DNA of 64,000 nt from Silicimonas sp. (lineage in GTDB: Bacteria; Pseudomonadota; Alphaproteobacteria; Rhodobacterales; Rhodobacteraceae). Under the pieces are notes generated by a model. It had not been told where the DNA came from. It ran no database searches and saw only the letters and a program-made list of their open reading frames with translations. How positions within the stretch are numbered: the first letter of the stretch is position 1; each line of letters starts with the position of its first letter. The DNA lies in the NCBI GenBank assembly GCA_013002465.1, contig JABDJO010000127.1, positions 1 to 64,000 on the forward strand, in the 5' to 3' direction. Positions 8,211-15,575 of this stretch are shown here, in pieces. Position numbers and translations under genes: made by a program.

Positions 8211-9562
8211 AGATAATCCGATCTTTGCAACCCGTATTTCGCCATCTTCTCGTTCAGCGTTCGGCGCGGCAGGCAAAGCTCTTCCATGACGTTGACGATG
8301 GAACCGCGATGGCGCCGCATGGTGTTGTCGATCAGCATCCGCTCGAAGTGTTCGACGTATTCCTTCAATGGCTTGCCTTCGGTCGTCACCGTCATTTCGG
8401 CGCTTTCCTCGTTATCGGCCATCAGAAGCGACGCGATGGTGCCCGCCCCGCGGCGCGATTGCAGGACGGCGCGTTCCGCAATATTGACCAATTGGCGAAT
8501 GTTGCCGGGCCATGGGGCCTGAAGAAGTTGCGCGGCCTCCTGGGCCGAAACCTCGGGGGCGTCACAGCCGTATTCGTCGGCGTATTGTTCCGAGAACTGC
8601 TGGAATAGCATCAGGATGTCTTCGCCCCGTTGGCGCAACGGCGGCAGGGTGATCTTCATCGCCGCCAGACGGTAAAACAGGTCGGGCCGCAGCGCATCCT
8701 CGCAGGTTCTTCCGGCCTCTTGCAGGTTGCAGATCGCGACAATGCGGGTTTCGGCGGGCGTGCCCTGTTCGTTCATCCAAGACAGAAGCCGGGCCTGCAA
8801 GGGTTGCGGCAGCGCTTCGATGTCTTCCAGCACCAGGGTGCCGCCACGGGCCTCTTCCAGAAGCGGCAGTTGGCCGCCTTCTTCCATTGGGCCAAAGAGG
8901 CGGGCGGCAAGGGTTTCTTCGTCATGGGCGGCGCAGGAGAACAGGACGAACTTCTTGCCCGCCTTGGCACCGACGGCGTGCAGCGCGTGGGCCACCAGTG
9001 TCTTGCCGGTGCCGGTTTCGCCTTCGATCAGCACATGGCCGTCGGCCTGGCCCAGATCGAGGATGTCCTCGCGCAGGCGCTCCATCACGGGCGAAGCTCC
9101 GATGAGCTTTTGCATCAGGCCCGTGCCGTCGGAAAGTTCGCGCCGCAAGGCCCGGTTGTCGAGCGTCAGGCGGCGCGCGTTCGCGGCCCTTTTCGTAAGC
9201 TCGGTCATCTTGTCGGGGTTGAAGGGTTTTTCGAGGAAATCGAATGCACCCACCTGCATGGCCTCGACCGCCATCGGCACGTCGCCGTGGCCGGTGATCA
9301 TGATCACCGGAAGTGCTGAATCGACGCTCATCAGGCGTTTCAGGAAACCCATGCCGTCCATCCCCGGCATCTTGATGTCGCTGACCACGACACCCGGGAA
9401 ATCCGGCGTGAGCGCTTTCAGCGCATCTTCGGCGCTGCCATAGGTTTCGGTATCAAACCCCGAAAGCGCCAGCCATTGGCTGATTGATTGGCGCATGTCC
9501 TGTTCGTCGTCGACAATGGCGACCTTCATCGTCTGGCTCATCGGTCCAACTCCGTCTGTCAT
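8207..9562 (-). CDS. dctD: DctD-type response regulator, NtrC family, lacking GAFTGA
   Basis: 451 residues: receiver domain (phospho-acceptor D62 in VVVSDIKMPGMDG), AAA+ domain (Walker A GETGTGKT at 181-188, sensor region and RPDLFYRLAAMKITLPPLRQR), and a Fis-type helix-turn-helix near 420-445 (LPRRTLNEKMAKYGL). DctD with DctB activates C4-dicarboxylate uptake genes in rhizobia. The loop that normally carries GAFTGA, the contact to sigma-54, is replaced by LFGPMEEGGQLPLLEEARGG and is about six residues shorter. The Walker B acidic pair reads LVLED instead of the usual LFLDE. It may therefore not work through sigma-54. Its ATG overlaps the dctB stop (ATGA). Confidence 0.92.
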   Translation of the reverse strand: MTDGVGPMSQTMKVAIVDDEQDMRQSISQWLALSGFDTETYGSAEDALKALTPDFPGVVVSDIKMPGMDGMGFLKRLMSVDSALPVIMITGHGDVPMAVEAMQVGAFDFLEKPFNPDKMTELTKRAANARRLTLDNRALRRELSDGTGLMQKLIGASPVMERLREDILDLGQADGHVLIEGETGTGKTLVAHALHAVGAKAGKKFVLFSCAAHDEETLAARLFGPMEEGGQLPLLEEARGGTLVLEDIEALPQPLQARLLSWMNEQGTPAETRIVAICNLQEAGRTCEDALRPDLFYRLAAMKITLPPLRQRGEDILMLFQQFSEQYADEYGCDAPEVSAQEAAQLLQAPWPGNIRQLVNIAERAVLQSRRGAGTIASLLMADNEESAEMTVTTEGKPLKEYVEHFERMLIDNTMRRHRGSIVNVMEELCLPRRTLNEKMAKYGLQRSDYL

Positions 9563-11304
9563 TCTGCTGCCTCGGTGCTTTGCGCCGCAAGCGGCAGGGT
9601 TATTTCGAACACAGCCCCTCCGCTCTGACCGTTTCGCGCGGTCAGGCGACCGCCAAGGTCGTTTACGATCCCGGAGGAAATGGCAAGGCCAAGTCCGACG
9701 CCATCGCCGGGGGCCTTGGTGGTGTAAAAGGGTTCAAAGAGGTTTTCGAGGTCTTCGATTCCGGCCCCGTTGTCACGCACGGTGATCACCACTTCGTTGC
9801 CCACGGTGACCAGAAGTTTCACTTGCCGGTCATTGGACGCCTTGGTGGCGTCAAGAGCATTTCGAAGAAGGTTGACCAGCACCTGTTCCAGGCGGATGCG
9901 ATCGGCTTCGACAATCACCGGATCGCGCGGCAGAGAGGTGGTGATATGGACGTCGCCACGCCGAAGCTGCGGTTCCATCATCGAAAGCGCGGAAGACACG
10001 GAATCCCTTACATCTATGGCTTCAAAGGCATCCCCGCCCTTTCTGGCATAGGATTTCAACTGCCGTGTAATTGCCCCCATGCGTTCGATCAGATCGTCGA
10101 TCCGCTGGAACGAGGAAAGAGCCTCGTCGGGTCGTCGTCGCTGCAACAGAAGCTTGGCCCCGGCGAGGTAGGTCTTCATCGCCGCAAGTGGTTGGTTCAA
10201 CTCGTGACTGACCGCCGCCGACATCTCGCCCAGGGCGGCCAGTTTCGAGCTTTGCTGCAGTGTCTGTTCAGCCACTTCAAGGTGCCTTTCGGCCTTTTCG
10301 CGTTCGGCAATTTCCCGCTGTAGCGCCACGTTAAGCTGGCGGAGTTCAGCCGACTCGCGCTGGAAAAATCTGAGACGCGACGTCGCTTTTCGGCTGACCA
10401 GATAGAACACCAACGCCATGAGAATCGCAAATCCCATGATTTCCAGCGCAAGGACCGAGTTCACCCGTTCCCGCACGCCGGCATAGGTGGTGAACGAAGT
10501 GATGTTCCACCCCTGAAAGCCAATGCGGGATTCCTGGCGCATCACTGCTTCGCCCTGAAGATAGGTATCCGCAGGCAAGGCCCCCCACCGCGCCGTCACG
10601 CGGAACGCCCGTTCAATGGCCGATTGCGCCGGGCGCACTGACAGGGCTTCTTCCTCGGTCAACCCGCGCCAGCGCGCTTCGGTGGAAAGAATAATGGTGC
10701 CTTCGCTATCGGCGACGATGACCGCATCGGTGAAACCGGCCCAGGAGCTTTCGAACTTTTTCAGATCGACCTCGACCATGATGACGCCGATCATCTCGCC
10801 CTGGGCCTCGATCTTGCGTGAATAGGCAAAAACCCGGCCACCCGATTCCAGAAGGCTGGTGGTGAACACGGTGTCATTCGAGCGCGAGGCTTCGACATAA
10901 TAGGGCTCAGCGCGGTGGATCGAGCCAATGAGCGCCCGATCGGTTGCCGCCACGGCGCGACCGTCGCCGTCCATCAGCAAAAGACCTTCGGCCCCGATTT
11001 CGTCGCGGTATTCGATCAACCGGCTGGAGCTTTGGGAAAAATCGCTGGAATTCAGCGCCCCGATCAGGGTCGGATCTCGCGCCAGAAGCTGCGGCACGAT
11101 CTGGTTGCGCTGCAGTTCAGAAAGGATGTTGCCGGAGTAAAGGGCAAGGCGCACTTCGGCGCGCGATTGCGTGGTCTCGGTGAACCGGGCAGTCAGAAAC
11201 TGGTTCGTCCACCAGATCACGATGACCGCCACGACGACAAGAAAGACCATGGCAAGCCGCGCGCGCCATGGCGTTCCGCCGGATTTGAAGGGCGTATCGC
11301 TCAT
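9559..11304 (-). CDS. dctB: C4-dicarboxylate sensor histidine kinase DctB
   Basis: 581 residues. The first membrane segment (about 16-33) and the second (about 285-303) enclose a periplasmic double-PAS/Cache sensor region of about 250 residues, as in DctB. A coiled-coil linker follows (about 310-355). The HisKA box is MSAAVSHELNQPLAAMKTYL with phospho-His near 367; the HATPase part has NLLRNALDATKA, VRDNGAGIEDL and GDGVGLGLAIS. DctB senses external succinate, malate or fumarate. No dctP/Q/M or dctA transporter lies in the window, so the target genes are elsewhere. It is the first gene of the dctB-dctD-HAD run. Confidence 0.95.
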   Translation of the reverse strand: MSDTPFKSGGTPWRARLAMVFLVVVAVIVIWWTNQFLTARFTETTQSRAEVRLALYSGNILSELQRNQIVPQLLARDPTLIGALNSSDFSQSSSRLIEYRDEIGAEGLLLMDGDGRAVAATDRALIGSIHRAEPYYVEASRSNDTVFTTSLLESGGRVFAYSRKIEAQGEMIGVIMVEVDLKKFESSWAGFTDAVIVADSEGTIILSTEARWRGLTEEEALSVRPAQSAIERAFRVTARWGALPADTYLQGEAVMRQESRIGFQGWNITSFTTYAGVRERVNSVLALEIMGFAILMALVFYLVSRKATSRLRFFQRESAELRQLNVALQREIAEREKAERHLEVAEQTLQQSSKLAALGEMSAAVSHELNQPLAAMKTYLAGAKLLLQRRRPDEALSSFQRIDDLIERMGAITRQLKSYARKGGDAFEAIDVRDSVSSALSMMEPQLRRGDVHITTSLPRDPVIVEADRIRLEQVLVNLLRNALDATKASNDRQVKLLVTVGNEVVITVRDNGAGIEDLENLFEPFYTTKAPGDGVGLGLAISSGIVNDLGGRLTARNGQSGGAVFEITLPLAAQSTEAAE

Positions 11305-11335
11305 GCCATGATTCTAGGGGGTGCGGCCCTTTGGC

Positions 11336-12004
11336 TCAAGCGTCGACGACACTTGCCGCCAAGGATGTGAACATGGCCTGCCCATCGGTCAGACCGAGTT
11401 TTTCGTCCGCGGCGCGTTCGGGATGCGGCATCAGGCCGAGAACCCGGCGGTTTTCCGACAAAATTCCCGCAATTCGATCAACGGATCCATTTACATCCGA
11501 TTGATATCGCAGGGCAATTCGATCCTCACCCTGCAAAGCGCGCCGGATGTCATCGGTTGCTTGATAGTTTCCGTCGTGGTGCGCCACCGGCAGCGAAATC
11601 ACCGCGCCTTGGTCATAGCCGTTGGTAAAATCGCTGGCCGTTGTCGCAATTTCCAGCGGCACAGAGCGGCACATGAACCGAAGTCCGGCGTTTCGCATCA
11701 GCGCGCCGGGTAGCAACCCGGTCTCTAGCAGCACCTGAAATCCGTTGCAGATCCCGATGGCATAGCCACCTTTCTCGACGTGCCTTTTGAGGGCCGAGAC
11801 AATTGGCGAACGCGCGGCAATTGCCCCACAGCGCAGGTAATCGCCAAAAGAAAACCCACCGGGGATACCGACAATATCGGTACCCGCCGGCAAGTCCTGA
11901 TCCTTGTGCCAGACCATGTCGACCTGAAACCCCGCCGCGCGAAAGGCCACCGCAAGGTCGCGGTCGCAGTTCGATCCGGGGAAGACAAGGACGGCGGCTT
12001 TCAT
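11336..12004 (-). CDS. purQ: Phosphoribosylformylglycinamidine synthase, glutaminase subunit
   Basis: 222 residues from the ATG at 12004 (MKAAVLVFPGSNCDRD); the upstream in-frame codons overlap the GNAT gene and are not conserved-looking. PurQ is a class I glutamine amidotransferase that gives ammonia to PurL for FGAM formation in purine synthesis. The nucleophile elbow is GICNGFQVLLE and the His-Glu pair is LMPHPERAADE. GIPGGFSFGDYLRCGAIA is the usual oxyanion-side segment. In most relatives purQ directly follows purS; here a dehydrogenase and an acetyltransferase gene lie between them. PurL is not in the window. Confidence 0.96.
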   Translation of the reverse strand: MKAAVLVFPGSNCDRDLAVAFRAAGFQVDMVWHKDQDLPAGTDIVGIPGGFSFGDYLRCGAIAARSPIVSALKRHVEKGGYAIGICNGFQVLLETGLLPGALMRNAGLRFMCRSVPLEIATTASDFTNGYDQGAVISLPVAHHDGNYQATDDIRRALQGEDRIALRYQSDVNGSVDRIAGILSENRRVLGLMPHPERAADEKLGLTDGQAMFTSLAASVVDA

Positions 12005-12057
12005 GGGCGATGCTCCATTTTCGATGGGACAGCGTTTGGCGGAAAGTCGGGGTGAAC

Positions 12058-12600
12058 TCAAGACCCGGTTGATCGGACAAAGATATCGGTTTCGCCGTCT
12101 GACAGGTGGGTGTCGCGGTGAAACCCGGCCTTTTCCAGTACCCGGGCCGAAGCGGGGTTTTCGCGGGCGACGCCGCCAATCAGCCGGACCGGATCACCGG
12201 CGTCGAAAGACTGGACTAGGCCGACCACCAGTTCGCTTGCATACCCCCTGCCCCAGGCGGATTCGCTGAACAGATAACCAACGTGCAAATCCGGCGGAGC
12301 CGCCGTGGCACCGGGGGCAAGGATCAGAAGTCCGACCACCTTTTGGGAGGCGCGAAGAGCCACGGTCGAGCATAAGGCCTCGGCGGCGCGGTCATCCATC
12401 CAGCGGTCCAGGTCTCTGTCGACAGCCGAAAGCTGCAAGGGGGGCGGCAACGGCTTCAGGACCGGCGGTGTCAGGATGGCGGCGAAGGCGGTTTTCAGAG
12501 CAATGCGTTTTTTGGGATCGGCCAAAGCCGGGCCCCAGTCGTGGATTGACAGGCGTTCGGTTTCAAAGGTTTGGGGCGTCATTACTCGGCCCTCTGTCAT
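12058..12600 (-). CDS. GNAT-family N-acetyltransferase (RimJ-like)
   Basis: 180 residues from the ATG at 12600, six bases beyond the dehydrogenase stop; a second ATG at 12582 (MTPQTFETERLSIHDWG) is equally possible. The beginning TFETERLSI and the end NPASARVLEKAGF are hallmarks of the acetyltransferase_3 (RimJ/RimL) branch, with the acetyl-CoA pyrophosphate loop as SAWGRGYASELV. The substrate is unknown. It lies between purS and purQ in the same direction with short gaps, so it is probably co-transcribed with purine genes. Confidence 0.87.
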   Translation of the reverse strand: MTEGRVMTPQTFETERLSIHDWGPALADPKKRIALKTAFAAILTPPVLKPLPPPLQLSAVDRDLDRWMDDRAAEALCSTVALRASQKVVGLLILAPGATAAPPDLHVGYLFSESAWGRGYASELVVGLVQSFDAGDPVRLIGGVARENPASARVLEKAGFHRDTHLSDGETDIFVRSTGS

Positions 12601-12605
12601 CGGAG

Positions 12606-13643
12606 TCAGGCCGTGAAATCGGTGATCACCGCAACGCCGGGCGGTGTCGGGCCGTTGAAGGCGGCGAGTTCGCGGCTTGCCTCGGACAGGGTCACTTCGC
12701 GCGCGACGATCGGGGAAAGGTCGACATGGCCCCCTTCGATCAGGTTAAGAAGCGACGGATAGCGGTGAGACGGCATGCCCCGCGTGCCGAAAAGCGCGAG
12801 GTTGCCAGCATAGACTGTGTTGAGATTGAGCTCTTGCACCGCATGATGGCCGACCGGCATCCCGACCTGCACATGCCTCCCGAGAGGCCGGAGGCAGGCC
12901 AGCGAAGCCGCGACCGTCACGGGGAACCCAAGGGCTTCGACCGAAACATGGGCGCCACCCCCGGTGATCTCGTGGATGCGCGCCGCACTTTCGCCGTCAG
13001 AGGCGTCAACAGCATGGTCTGCACCCAGGCCACGCGCATGGTCCAGCTTTTCTTCGACGATATCGGTGACGATGACCCGGGCGCCTAGGGCACGGCCCAA
13101 AAGCATGGCGGCCAGGCCGATGCCGCCGGTTCCATGGACGGCCAGCCATTCCCCCGCCTGCAACGCCGCACGCCCGGTCAGGGCATGCCAGGCGGTGGTG
13201 ACCCGGCACCCAAGCGCGGCGGCCAGTACGGGCGACATATCCCCAGGCAGTCGCGCCAGGTTGTGATCGCGCGGAACCGCGACGAACTCGGCAAAGGCGC
13301 CGGGTTCGATGAACCCCGGCAGGCGCTGATCAAGGCAGGTATTGCTTTCGCCCGAACGGCACTGAGGACAGGTACCGCAAGCCAGGATGAACGGCGCGAT
13401 CACCCGGTCACCGACCTGATAAGTGGCCTCTGGCCCTGCTTCGACCACTTCGCCGCAGTATTCGTGGCCGCCGATCTGCCCCGGCTTGACGCGAGGATGC
13501 TCGCCGACCCAGCCATGCCAGTCGCTGCGGCAGATGCCGCAAGCCAGAACTTTCAGAACCACTCCGTCTTCGGGACAGTCGGGCGACGCGATATCTTCGA
13601 TGGACAGGGGCTGGTTGTATTCCCTCAGCACCGCCGCCCGCAT
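12606..13643 (-). CDS. Zinc-dependent alcohol dehydrogenase (MDR family)
   Basis: 345 residues. Catalytic zinc ligands are in ACGICRSDWHGW (Cys37) and GGHEYCGEVVEAG (His-Glu). The structural zinc lobe is CGTCPQCRSGESNTC with four cysteines. The NAD(P)-binding loop is GTGGIGLAAMLLGRALGARVIVTD. The layout matches class III-like or AdhP-like medium-chain dehydrogenases, close to the bacterial cinnamyl/benzyl alcohol group. The physiological substrate cannot be told. Its start overlaps the purS stop (TGATG), so it is translated from the purine operon message. Confidence 0.92.
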   Translation of the reverse strand: MRAAVLREYNQPLSIEDIASPDCPEDGVVLKVLACGICRSDWHGWVGEHPRVKPGQIGGHEYCGEVVEAGPEATYQVGDRVIAPFILACGTCPQCRSGESNTCLDQRLPGFIEPGAFAEFVAVPRDHNLARLPGDMSPVLAAALGCRVTTAWHALTGRAALQAGEWLAVHGTGGIGLAAMLLGRALGARVIVTDIVEEKLDHARGLGADHAVDASDGESAARIHEITGGGAHVSVEALGFPVTVAASLACLRPLGRHVQVGMPVGHHAVQELNLNTVYAGNLALFGTRGMPSHRYPSLLNLIEGGHVDLSPIVAREVTLSEASRELAAFNGPTPPGVAVITDFTA

Positions 13644-13882
13644 CAGATCAGCTCGACGTCGTAACGTTCGATCACGGTGTTGGCGAGCAGGGCTTCACAC
13701 ATCTTTTCGACTTCGGCGCGGGCGGCGCTTTCGTCGGTTTCGGCAAGGTCCAGTTCGATCACCTTGCCCTGACGCACACCCGACACACCGTCAAACCCCA
13801 TCGACCCGAGCGCATGGCGCACGGCTTCGCCCTGGGGGTCAAGAACGCCGGTTTTCAGCATGATATGGACGCGCGCTTTCAT
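13643..13882 (-). CDS. purS: Phosphoribosylformylglycinamidine synthase subunit PurS
   Basis: 79 residues from the ATG at 13882 (MKARVHIMLKTGVLDPQGEAV). PurS is the small structural subunit that bridges PurL and PurQ in organisms with a split FGAM synthase. The pattern LDPQGEAVRHALGSMGFDGVSGVRQGK, read across residues 13-41, is diagnostic, and the length is typical. Its ATG overlaps the stop of the RraB-like gene (ATGA) and its stop overlaps the dehydrogenase start (TGATG), a fully coupled arrangement. Confidence 0.95.
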   Translation of the reverse strand: MKARVHIMLKTGVLDPQGEAVRHALGSMGFDGVSGVRQGKVIELDLAETDESAARAEVEKMCEALLANTVIERYDVELI

Positions 13883-14232
13883 TCCTGGACTCCTGTTGCC
13901 ACTGCACATTCCCAACCGTCGTAGTCCCATCCAATCGTCGCCAGGCGGTCTTCCAATCGGTTGGTCAGGTCGTCAAAACCGCCCGAGGCGACTTCGCGGT
14001 AGTGTTCGAAAACGATGCCGGGGCTGTCGTCGGTTTCTGTATAGGTCACTTCGATTTCGTCGTTGACAATAGCGCGAGCCGCGTCCTTGTCACCGGGGTC
14101 GCGGTCATCCAGCGGATAGGCAAAGTGGATGACGTGACGGACCAAGGTTCCGTCGTCGCCATGCGCAGCCAGCGCCTTTCGCACGCCGTCGTTTTTAGGA
14201 GAGGCCGACTTTTTCTTGAACAGTCCGAACAT
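13879..14232 (-). CDS. RraB-like regulator of ribonuclease activity
   Basis: 117 residues from the ATG at 14232 (MFGLFKKKSASPKNDGV). The central LVRHVIHFAYPLDDRD and the end LATIGWDYDGWECAVATG resemble the RraB family, which in gammaproteobacteria binds the C-terminal region of RNase E and inhibits it; the YDGW motif is the clearest link. It lies immediately downstream of purC and overlaps purS by ATGA. The match is by eye only, and the acidic C-terminal tail of E. coli RraB is missing. An alternative is an uncharacterised DUF695/RraB-superfamily protein without RNase E function. Confidence 0.55.
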   Translation of the reverse strand: MFGLFKKKSASPKNDGVRKALAAHGDDGTLVRHVIHFAYPLDDRDPGDKDAARAIVNDEIEVTYTETDDSPGIVFEHYREVASGGFDDLTNRLEDRLATIGWDYDGWECAVATGVQE

Positions 14233-14234
14233 TT

Positions 14235-14996
14235 TCAGTTGATCAGCGTGGGCTTCGTGGCGTGCGTTACGTTCTGCGGCAAGACACCCAGGCGGCGGGC
14301 GACCTCGGTATAGGCGTCGGTGAGGCTGCCCAGATCGCGGCGAAACACGTCCTTGTCCAGCTTTTCGCCACTGTCCATATCCCAAAGGCGGCAACTGTCG
14401 GGGCTGATTTCGTCGGCCACGATCAGGCGCTGGAAATCGCCGTCCCAGATGCGCCCGATTTCGATCTTGAAATCCACCAGCTTGATGCCGACGGCCATCA
14501 TGCAGCCCGACATGAAGTCGTTCACCCGCAAGGCCAGGGCGATCATGTCGTCCAGATCCTGCTGGCTGGCCCAGCCGAAGGCGATGATGTGTTCTTCCGA
14601 CACCAGGGGATCGCCAAGGGAATCGTCCTTCAGACAGAACTCGACAATCGGGCGCGGCAGGACCGTGCCCTCTTCCAGCCCCAGCCGTTGCGACATGGTG
14701 CCCGCGGCATAGTTTCGCACAATGACTTCCAGGGGAATGATCTCGACCGACCGGATCAGTTGTTCGCGCATGTTGATCCGGCGGATGAAATGGGTCGGAA
14801 TCCCGATCTGCGAAAGGCCCTTCATGAAGAACTCGCTCAGGCGGTTGTTCAGCACGCCCTTGCCTTCGATGACGTCCTTTTTCTGCGCATTATACGCCGT
14901 CGCATCGTCCTTGAAATATTGGACAAGCGTGCCCGGCTCGGGACCCTCGTAAAGGATCTTTGCCTTGCCTTCATAGACTTTCTTGCGACGTGCCAT
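14235..14996 (-). CDS. purC: Phosphoribosylaminoimidazole-succinocarboxamide synthase
   Basis: 253 residues. PurC (SAICAR synthetase) ligates CAIR and aspartate with ATP in purine synthesis. It begins [18 protein letters not shown] with the ATP-binding KAK segment. Signature parts are [11 protein letters not shown] (SAICAR synthetase signature 1) and [34 protein letters not shown] (signature 2 region, around residues 173-206). It is the first gene of purC, RraB-like, purS, dehydrogenase, GNAT, purQ. The gap to the next gene is two bases. It is divergent from the zeta inhibitor gene with 186 bases between. Confidence 0.97.
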   Translation of the reverse strand: MARRKKVYEGKAKILYEGPEPGTLVQYFKDDATAYNAQKKDVIEGKGVLNNRLSEFFMKGLSQIGIPTHFIRRINMREQLIRSVEIIPLEVIVRNYAAGTMSQRLGLEEGTVLPRPIVEFCLKDDSLGDPLVSEEHIIAFGWASQQDLDDMIALALRVNDFMSGCMMAVGIKLVDFKIEIGRIWDGDFQRLIVADEISPDSCRLWDMDSGEKLDKDVFRRDLGSLTDAYTEVARRLGVLPQNVTHATKPTLIN

Positions 14997-15182
14997 TTCG
15001 TCCTCGGGAAATCATGTCCGCCAGAAAAATCGCGCAGGCGCGGACCTCGCGCCTCTTTAGGGCAAAGCCCGGGCTGCGGCAAGCCGCGTTCCCTGAATTC
15101 GCAAGATCGCATGCCCCCTTGCGAGCGGCCTCTGCGGGGGGCATATCAGGGGAAAGCAAACTCATCCGGAGAACAGCCAGAT

Positions 15183-15497
15183 ATGAGCACCTTCGAGGAC
15201 CGCGAAAACGCCTTCGAGAACAAATTCGCCCATGATGCGGAAATGCAGTTCAAGGCCGAGGCCCGCCGCAACAAGCTTTTGGGGCTTTGGGCGGCTGAAT
15301 TGATGGGCAAGACCGGCGACGAGGCAAGTGCTTATGCCACCGAAGTCGTTAAATCCGATTTCGAAGAGGCCGGCGACGAAGACGTCTATCGCAAGGTGTC
15401 CGGCGATTTGGGCGAAACTGCCAGCGAGGACGAAGTTCGCGCCAAGATGGCCGAGCTTTTGACCGTTGCAAAAGCGCAGTTGATGGACGAAGCCTGA
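15183..15497 (+). CDS. F1-ATPase inhibitor zeta subunit (DUF1476)
   Basis: 104 residues from the ATG at 15183, with ggag about ten bases ahead. The opening TFEDRENAFENKFAHDAEM and the core ARRNKLLGLWAAELMG are the hallmark of DUF1476, shown in Paracoccus denitrificans to be the zeta subunit that blocks the alphaproteobacterial F1-ATPase from hydrolysing ATP, in the manner of mitochondrial IF1. The N-terminal tail inserts at the alpha-beta-gamma interface; the rest is a four-helix bundle. It sits beside purC in many relatives. The protein is cytoplasmic and acts on the membrane-bound enzyme. Confidence 0.93.
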   Translation: MSTFEDRENAFENKFAHDAEMQFKAEARRNKLLGLWAAELMGKTGDEASAYATEVVKSDFEEAGDEDVYRKVSGDLGETASEDEVRAKMAELLTVAKAQLMDEA

Positions 15498-15575
15498 GCC
15501 GCCCCCATTTTAACACCCTCTAAACACCGGTCCTGTAGATCCTGACCCCGGGGGCATCTTTCGGGGTGCGGGTTC

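Noticed and set aside
14997-15182. Riboswitch ahead of purC
   Set aside because: No purine-riboswitch-like conserved loops or terminator/antiterminator pair were visible in the 186-base divergent region.
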